Positions 60,275 to 64,000 of a stretch of 64,000 nucleotides of DNA are shown piece by piece; the first letter of the stretch is position 1, and every line of letters begins with the position of its first letter. The DNA is taken from assembly GCF_003122385.1 (NCBI RefSeq), contig NZ_CP029255.1, forward strand, positions 1,178,001 through 1,242,000, given 5' to 3'. The stretch comes from Flavobacterium crocinum. GTDB taxonomy: Bacteria > Bacteroidota > Bacteroidia > Flavobacteriales > Flavobacteriaceae. The notes under the pieces are model-generated. The model saw only the letters and a program-made list of their open reading frames with translations, searched no databases and had not been told where the DNA came from. The translations under genes and the position numbers were made by a program.

Positions 60275-61459
60275 ATGAATGTATTAAAACGCTCTCTTTT
60301 CATACTAAGCATGTTAGGTATTGCTATAGTTTCAGTTCAATGTAAAGGCGATAAAAAAGCAGATACAGAAAAAGTTGCTGCTGAAGGAAAAGATTTAGTT
60401 ACCATTGACAAATCAGAATACGGAACTACTGCTAAAGGCGAAAAAGTAGAGAGTTATAAACTGAAAAACCAAAATGGGATGGAAGTTGACATCATCACTT
60501 TTGGTGGAAGAATTACAGATTTGAAAGTGCCTAATAAAGCTGGTGTTTCAGAAAATGTGGTGATCGGCTTTAATTCTTTGGCACAATATGAAAAAGAAAA
60601 TCCTTTCTTCGGCGCTTTGATCGGAAGATACGGAAACCGAATTGCTAAAGGTAAATTTACTTTAGATGGAAAAGAGTATCAATTGGCAATCAACAATGCG
60701 CCAAATGCTTTACATGGCGGGCCGCAAGGATATTTTAATGTGGTTTGGAAAGCCGATGAGGTTAAATCAGGTGAAAACGCTTCTTTAAAATTATCTTATG
60801 TAAGTAAAGATATGGAAGAAGGATATCCAGGGACTTTGAAAGTTTTTGTGACTTATACATTGACAAATGATAATCAGTTAGAGGTTTTGTATGAAGCGAC
60901 AACAGACAAAAAAACAGTTGTGAATTTAACACAGCATTCGTATTTCAATTTATCGGGAGATTTTACCAAAACGATCTTAGATCACGAATTGACTTTAAAT
61001 GCTGATAAATTAGTTCCGGTTGATGCAGATTTAATTCCGACAGGAAAATTAGAAGATGTTGCTGGTACACCTTTTGATTTCAGAACGCCAAAATTAATTG
61101 GAAAAGACATTAATGTTAAAAATGATCAGTTAGAAAGAGGAAAAGGTTACGATCACTGCTGGGTTTTAAATAATCCTGAAAAAGGAAAAACAATTATTGC
61201 AAAAGTATACCACGCAGCAAGCGGAAGAGTTATGGAAATGACAACAGACGAACCTGGAATTCAATTCTATTCTGGAAATTTCCTTGACGGAACTTTGCCA
61301 ATGCCAAACGGAGGAACTTTTGCACACAGAACAGGATTATGTCTGGAAACAGAACATTATCCGGATTCTCCAAACCAGAAAAACTTCCCAACTACGGTTT
61401 TAAACCCTGGAGAAAATTATAAAACTAAAACTACTTTTAAGTTTTCAGTTCAGAAATAA
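60275..61459 (+). CDS. Aldose 1-epimerase, lipoprotein form
   Basis: 394 residues: lipoprotein-type N-terminus (ILSMLGIAIVSVQCKGDKK), then GalM domain with FFGALIGRYGNRIAKGKF, PNALHGGPQGYFNVVW, VNLTQHSYFNLSG and GLCLETEHYPDSPNQ. It should interconvert sugar anomers in the periplasm, probably presenting the right form of arabinose or galactose to uptake or to araA. About 40-50 residues longer than the cytoplasmic galM product because of the signal and a charged linker. Confidence 0.93.
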   Translation: MNVLKRSLFILSMLGIAIVSVQCKGDKKADTEKVAAEGKDLVTIDKSEYGTTAKGEKVESYKLKNQNGMEVDIITFGGRITDLKVPNKAGVSENVVIGFNSLAQYEKENPFFGALIGRYGNRIAKGKFTLDGKEYQLAINNAPNALHGGPQGYFNVVWKADEVKSGENASLKLSYVSKDMEEGYPGTLKVFVTYTLTNDNQLEVLYEATTDKKTVVNLTQHSYFNLSGDFTKTILDHELTLNADKLVPVDADLIPTGKLEDVAGTPFDFRTPKLIGKDINVKNDQLERGKGYDHCWVLNNPEKGKTIIAKVYHAASGRVMEMTTDEPGIQFYSGNFLDGTLPMPNGGTFAHRTGLCLETEHYPDSPNQKNFPTTVLNPGENYKTKTTFKFSVQK

Positions 61460-61493
61460 TTTTTTAGAATTTGTTAATTAATTTTAATTCCGA

Positions 61494-61528
61494 AAAACCT
61501 CGAAAGTATCGCTTTCGAGGTTTTTTTA
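61494..61528 (+). terminator. Terminator of the arabinose operon
   Basis: Stem AAACCTCGAAAG with CTTTCGAGGTTT (about 61495-61506 and 61511-61522), loop about four or five bases, followed by a T-run to 61527. It lies 35 bases after the epimerase stop. Confidence 0.9.
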
Positions 61529-61559
61529 TTTGTAAAATATCTGATGGACAGGTGGTTTT

Positions 61560-61705
61560 GTCATTTCGACGAAGGAGAAATCTCCACGAGAAACTCTACA
61601 AAGATTGGCTTCTGATTGCGGAGTTACTTGCGAAGATTTCTCCTTCGTCGAAATGACAAGATTGAGTATAAAGCTTTGCTTTTCTGCTCCCGATGACTAT
61701 CGGGA
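61560..61705. repeat. Inverted repeat (24-bp arms) and small palindrome
   Basis: Arms 61560-61583 and 61634-61657 are perfectly complementary (GTCATTTCGACGAAGGAGAAA type). A separate palindrome TCCCGAT-GACT-ATCGGGA is at 61688-61705. Together with the terminator they fill the 309-base gap 61460-61768. No gene: a 61-codon frame here is repeat sequence. Confidence 0.8.
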
Positions 61706-61768
61706 TTGCGAGATTAATTCATTAGCAGTCTATAAAATCTTAACTTAGCGTCAGTAAAAGCAAACAAA

Positions 61769-62233
61769 ATGAAACATTTATTCAAAGCAGAACTAAATTG
61801 GACTTCAAATAAAAATCAAGAGGTAACAGTTGGGAAAGTTTATAATAAAACCCATCAAATAAAAATAGAAGGAAAACCAGTTTTAGACATTTCAGCTGCA
61901 AAAGCTTTCAAAGGCGATCCAGAATTGTACAACCCAGAAGATTTATTGTTGAGCAGTTTGGTTTCCTGCCACATGATGTCTTATTTATATGTCTGTTCTC
62001 AAAATGGAATAGAAGTTCTGGAATATTCAGATAATGCAGAAGCAACTTTAAAAGTAAATCCAGACGGAAGTGGGCGTTTTGTTGAGGTAAAATTGTTTCC
62101 GAAAGTAAAAATCGCAAATTCGGATAAGATTAAACTGGCTTTAGAATTGCATCAAAAAGCAAATCAATTGTGTTTTATTGCTAATTCGTGTAATTTTCCT
62201 GTATTGCATTATGCAGTTTGTGAAGCAGTATAA
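61769..62233 (+). CDS. OsmC/Ohr family protein
   Basis: 154 residues with the OsmC fold pattern: LSSLVSCHMMSYLYVC containing the peroxidatic-type Cys67, and NQLCFIANSCNFPV near the end holding a second Cys in the resolving position. OsmC-like proteins reduce organic hydroperoxides with thiol help. The N-terminal KAELNWTSNKNQEVTVGKVYNKTHQI strand region is typical. It is a monocistronic gene before a terminator and tRNA. Confidence 0.9.
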   Translation: MKHLFKAELNWTSNKNQEVTVGKVYNKTHQIKIEGKPVLDISAAKAFKGDPELYNPEDLLLSSLVSCHMMSYLYVCSQNGIEVLEYSDNAEATLKVNPDGSGRFVEVKLFPKVKIANSDKIKLALELHQKANQLCFIANSCNFPVLHYAVCEAV

Positions 62234-62237
62234 ATGA

Positions 62238-62268
62238 AAAAACCTCTTCCGTAAAGAAGAGGTTTTTC
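62238..62268. terminator. Bidirectional terminator between osmC-like gene and tRNA-Leu
   Basis: Stem AAAACCTCTTC with GAAGAGGTTTT-type complement (about 62238-62249 and 62255-62266), short loop, A-run before and T-run after. Serves the OsmC-like gene on the plus strand and the tRNA on the minus strand. Confidence 0.82.
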
Positions 62269-62269
62269 G

Positions 62270-62349
62270 TACCCGGAGCCGGAGTCGAACCGGCACGGTT
62301 TCCCACAGGTGTTTGAGACCAGCGCGTCTACCAATTCCGCCATCCGGGC
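62270..62349 (-). tRNA. tRNA-Leu(CAA)
   Basis: 80 bases on the minus strand without encoded CCA. Acceptor arms GCCCGGA and TCCGGGT pair (with a G-U end), the D-arm contains GGTAGACGC, the anticodon loop reads CTCAAAC (anticodon CAA, codon UUG), a variable arm ACCTGTGGGAAACCG follows, and the T-arm reads GCCGGTTCGACTCCGGC. The anticodon stem CTGGT/ACCTG has one U-U mismatch. Long variable arm and sequence fit leucine. Confidence 0.93.
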
Positions 62350-62481
62350 GTAGCAGACGAAAAAATAATGATAAATCAATTATTTTAACGCAATAGAATG
62401 AAGTCATAAATGATGTCATTCCTTTAACACGGTGCAAATGTAAAAAATAAAATTAAACATTCTAATAAAAATACTTAATTT

Positions 62482-62517
62482 TTTGCTTTCAGTGTCCAAT
62501 AAATTTTATAAATTTGC
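62482..62517 (+). promoter_or_regulatory. Promoter of prs
   Basis: TTTG at 62482-62485 and TAAATTTGC at 62509-62517 (-7 consensus TAnnTTTG) with a 23-base spacer. It predicts a leader of about 110 bases before the ATG at 62637. No riboswitch-like fold was recognised in that leader. The region 62350-62481 between the tRNA and this promoter shows nothing else. Confidence 0.6.
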
Positions 62518-62636
62518 ACCTCGTTAAAACGAAGCACACACAACTAACTACATCCGAGACATTTATGCAGATCAACTTTGTCTGAAATGACAAAGAGGAA
62601 TTATTTAAAAGTAACGGAATAAAACAACAAATTACA

Positions 62637-63578
62637 ATGTCGCACCTAGAACCAGAAGCTAAAATTTTTGCTTGTTCACAAAGTGTTTATCTTGCAGAAA
62701 AAATTGCAAAAGACTACGGGATTCCGTTAGGAAAAGTAACGATGTCAACGTATAGTGATGGAGAATTTCAGCCATCTTACGAAGAATCAATCAGAGGTTT
62801 ACGCGTTTTTATCGTGTGTTCAACTTTTCCAACTGCAGATAATCTGATGGAATTGTTGTTAATGATTGATGCAGCAAAACGTGCATCAGCAAGACATATT
62901 ACAGCTGTTATGCCTTATTTTGGTTGGGCAAGACAGGACAGAAAAGACAAACCAAGAGTGCCAATTGGAGCTAAGTTAGTAGCAAATCTATTAACAGCTG
63001 CAGGAGCAACAAGAATCATGACTATGGATTTGCATGCAGATCAAATTCAGGGATTCTTCGAAAAACCGGTAGATCATTTATTTGCATCTACAATCTTTTT
63101 GCCTTATGTGCAAAGTTTAAATTTAGAAAATTTAACCATTGCATCTCCGGATATGGGAGGATCAAAAAGAGCTTATGCTTACTCTAAGTTTCTGGAATCA
63201 GATGTAGTAATCTGTTACAAACAAAGAAAAGCAGCCAACATTATCGATACTATGGAGCTGATTGGTGATGTAAAAGGTCGTAATGTAATCTTAGTAGACG
63301 ACATGATCGATACAGGAGGGACTTTAGCAAAAGCGGCAGACCTTATGATCGAGAAAGGAGCGCTAAGCGTGAGAGCAATTTGTACACACCCAATATTATC
63401 TGGCGGGGCGTATGAAAAAATTGAGAACTCAAAATTAACAGAGTTAATTGTTACAGATTCTATTCCGTTAAAGAAAGAATCTAAAAAAATAAAAGTGGTA
63501 AGCTGTGCGCCTTTATTTGCAGAAGTAATGCAGATGGTTCACCACAACAATTCCATTAGTGGAAAATTCATAATCTAA
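62637..63578 (+). CDS. prs: Ribose-phosphate pyrophosphokinase
   Basis: 313 residues, the usual length. Motifs: FACSQSVYLAEKIAKDYG, FSDGEFQPSYEESIRG, YFGWARQDRKDKPRVPIGAK (ATP/flexible loop), DLHADQIQGFF, and the PRPP loop GRNVILVDDMIDTGGTLAKAA. It makes PRPP from ribose-5-phosphate and ATP for nucleotide, His and Trp synthesis. It is followed by rplY, an order common in Flavobacteria. Confidence 0.97.
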   Translation: MSHLEPEAKIFACSQSVYLAEKIAKDYGIPLGKVTMSTYSDGEFQPSYEESIRGLRVFIVCSTFPTADNLMELLLMIDAAKRASARHITAVMPYFGWARQDRKDKPRVPIGAKLVANLLTAAGATRIMTMDLHADQIQGFFEKPVDHLFASTIFLPYVQSLNLENLTIASPDMGGSKRAYAYSKFLESDVVICYKQRKAANIIDTMELIGDVKGRNVILVDDMIDTGGTLAKAADLMIEKGALSVRAICTHPILSGGAYEKIENSKLTELIVTDSIPLKKESKKIKVVSCAPLFAEVMQMVHHNNSISGKFII

Positions 63579-63676
63579 AAAACAGAAAAACTGTTTTTTA
63601 TTAAAAGTCTTTAAGGTTCAGGCTTTAGGCTTAAAACAAAATAGAATATTTATTTAATAACTATATTTTTTTTACA

Positions 63677-64000
63677 ATGAAATCGATTACAATTAAAGGA
63701 TCAGAAAGAGAAAGCGTGGGCAAAGTGTCAACTAAAGCCTTACGTAATGCTGGAGCGGTTCCTTGCGTGTTATACGGAGGAAATCAAGCAGTACACTTCT
63801 CAGCAGACGCTGCAGCGTTCAAAAACTTGGTTTACACTCCAAACGCACACACAGTTGTGATTGAGCTTGGAAAAGGAAAATCATTCAATGCAATTTTGCA
63901 AGATATCCAGGTTCACCCTGTAACTGACAAAATTTTACACATTGACTTCTTCCAATTATTTGATGACAAAGAAATCACAATGGAAGTTCCTGTGAAAATC
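63677..64000 (+). CDS. rplY: 50S ribosomal protein L25/general stress protein Ctc, N-terminal part
   Basis: The frame starts at ATG 63677 and runs off the right edge, 108 codons visible. The start [20 protein letters not shown], then [14 protein letters not shown] and the [19 protein letters not shown] block are characteristic of bacterial L25/Ctc, with a C-terminal domain expected outside the window. It binds 5S rRNA. It is 98 bases after prs on the same strand. Confidence 0.94.

Noticed and set aside
61471..61656. 61-codon plus-strand frame after the arabinose operon
   Set aside because: It runs through a terminator and a 24-bp-arm inverted repeat; no family motif or start context.

Overview
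The window reads as chromosomal DNA of a Flavobacterium close to F. johnsoniae. It is AT-rich and has Bacteroidetes-type promoter elements (TAnnTTTG), few Shine-Dalgarno sequences and many dispersed intergenic palindromes. It carries a flexirubin pigment cluster, and its tyrosine ammonia-lyase is, from memory, nearly identical to the characterised F. johnsoniae enzyme. No search was run; all family calls come from motifs and remembered family features.

Layout. (1) 1-2.9 kb: end of a MATE transporter, an N-acetylmuramoyl-L-alanine amidase, a YefM-YoeB toxin-antitoxin pair with a visible operator, and a tRNA-dihydrouridine synthase. (2) 3.0-37.5 kb: one large flexirubin (aryl polyene-dialkylresorcinol ester) cluster, almost all on the minus strand and in tightly packed, often overlapping genes. 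Tyrosine ammonia-lyase should make 4-coumarate; an acyl-CoA-ligase-like enzyme should activate it; two ACPs, five beta-ketoacyl-synthase-fold proteins of the KAS I/II type (one with its whole catalytic triad replaced, one short), FabG and hotdog-fold dehydratases should build the polyene; DarA and DarB should make the dialkylresorcinol. A flavin monooxygenase (halogenase family), a CrtI-like oxidoreductase and several acyltransferases probably tailor and join the parts. An MMPL transporter fused to a PlsC acyltransferase, an ABC exporter and a LolA-like carrier probably move the product to the outer membrane. Three tandem outer-membrane barrel genes, a WG-repeat gene and a small secreted-protein gene interrupt the pathway genes.

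(3) 38.3-44.3 kb: a 6-deoxysugar (L-fucose or L-rhamnose type) oxidative catabolic module: mutarotase, FAH-fold hydrolase, two SDR dehydrogenases, a UxaA-family dehydratase and an AraC regulator. No lactonase is visible. (4) 44.5-50.9 kb: a Na+/sugar symporter, then galT-galK-galM with a divergent GntR-type regulator. (5) 51.0-61.5 kb: an L-arabinose regulon: a Nudix-fold regulator (AraR type), GH51 and GH127 arabinofuranosidases, araB-araD-araA and a lipoprotein aldose 1-epimerase. A palindromic motif, TGT-N7-ACACTTAT, lies in front of araR, the GH51 gene and araB, with a weaker copy before the symporter; it is a good candidate AraR operator.

(6) 61.8-64 kb: an OsmC-family protein, tRNA-Leu(CAA), prs, and the start of rplY (L25), which runs off the window. 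Several intergenic spaces are filled with large, often nested inverted repeats of a few recurring families; one supplies the last codons of the AraC gene, and near-identical copies of another flank an SDR gene.
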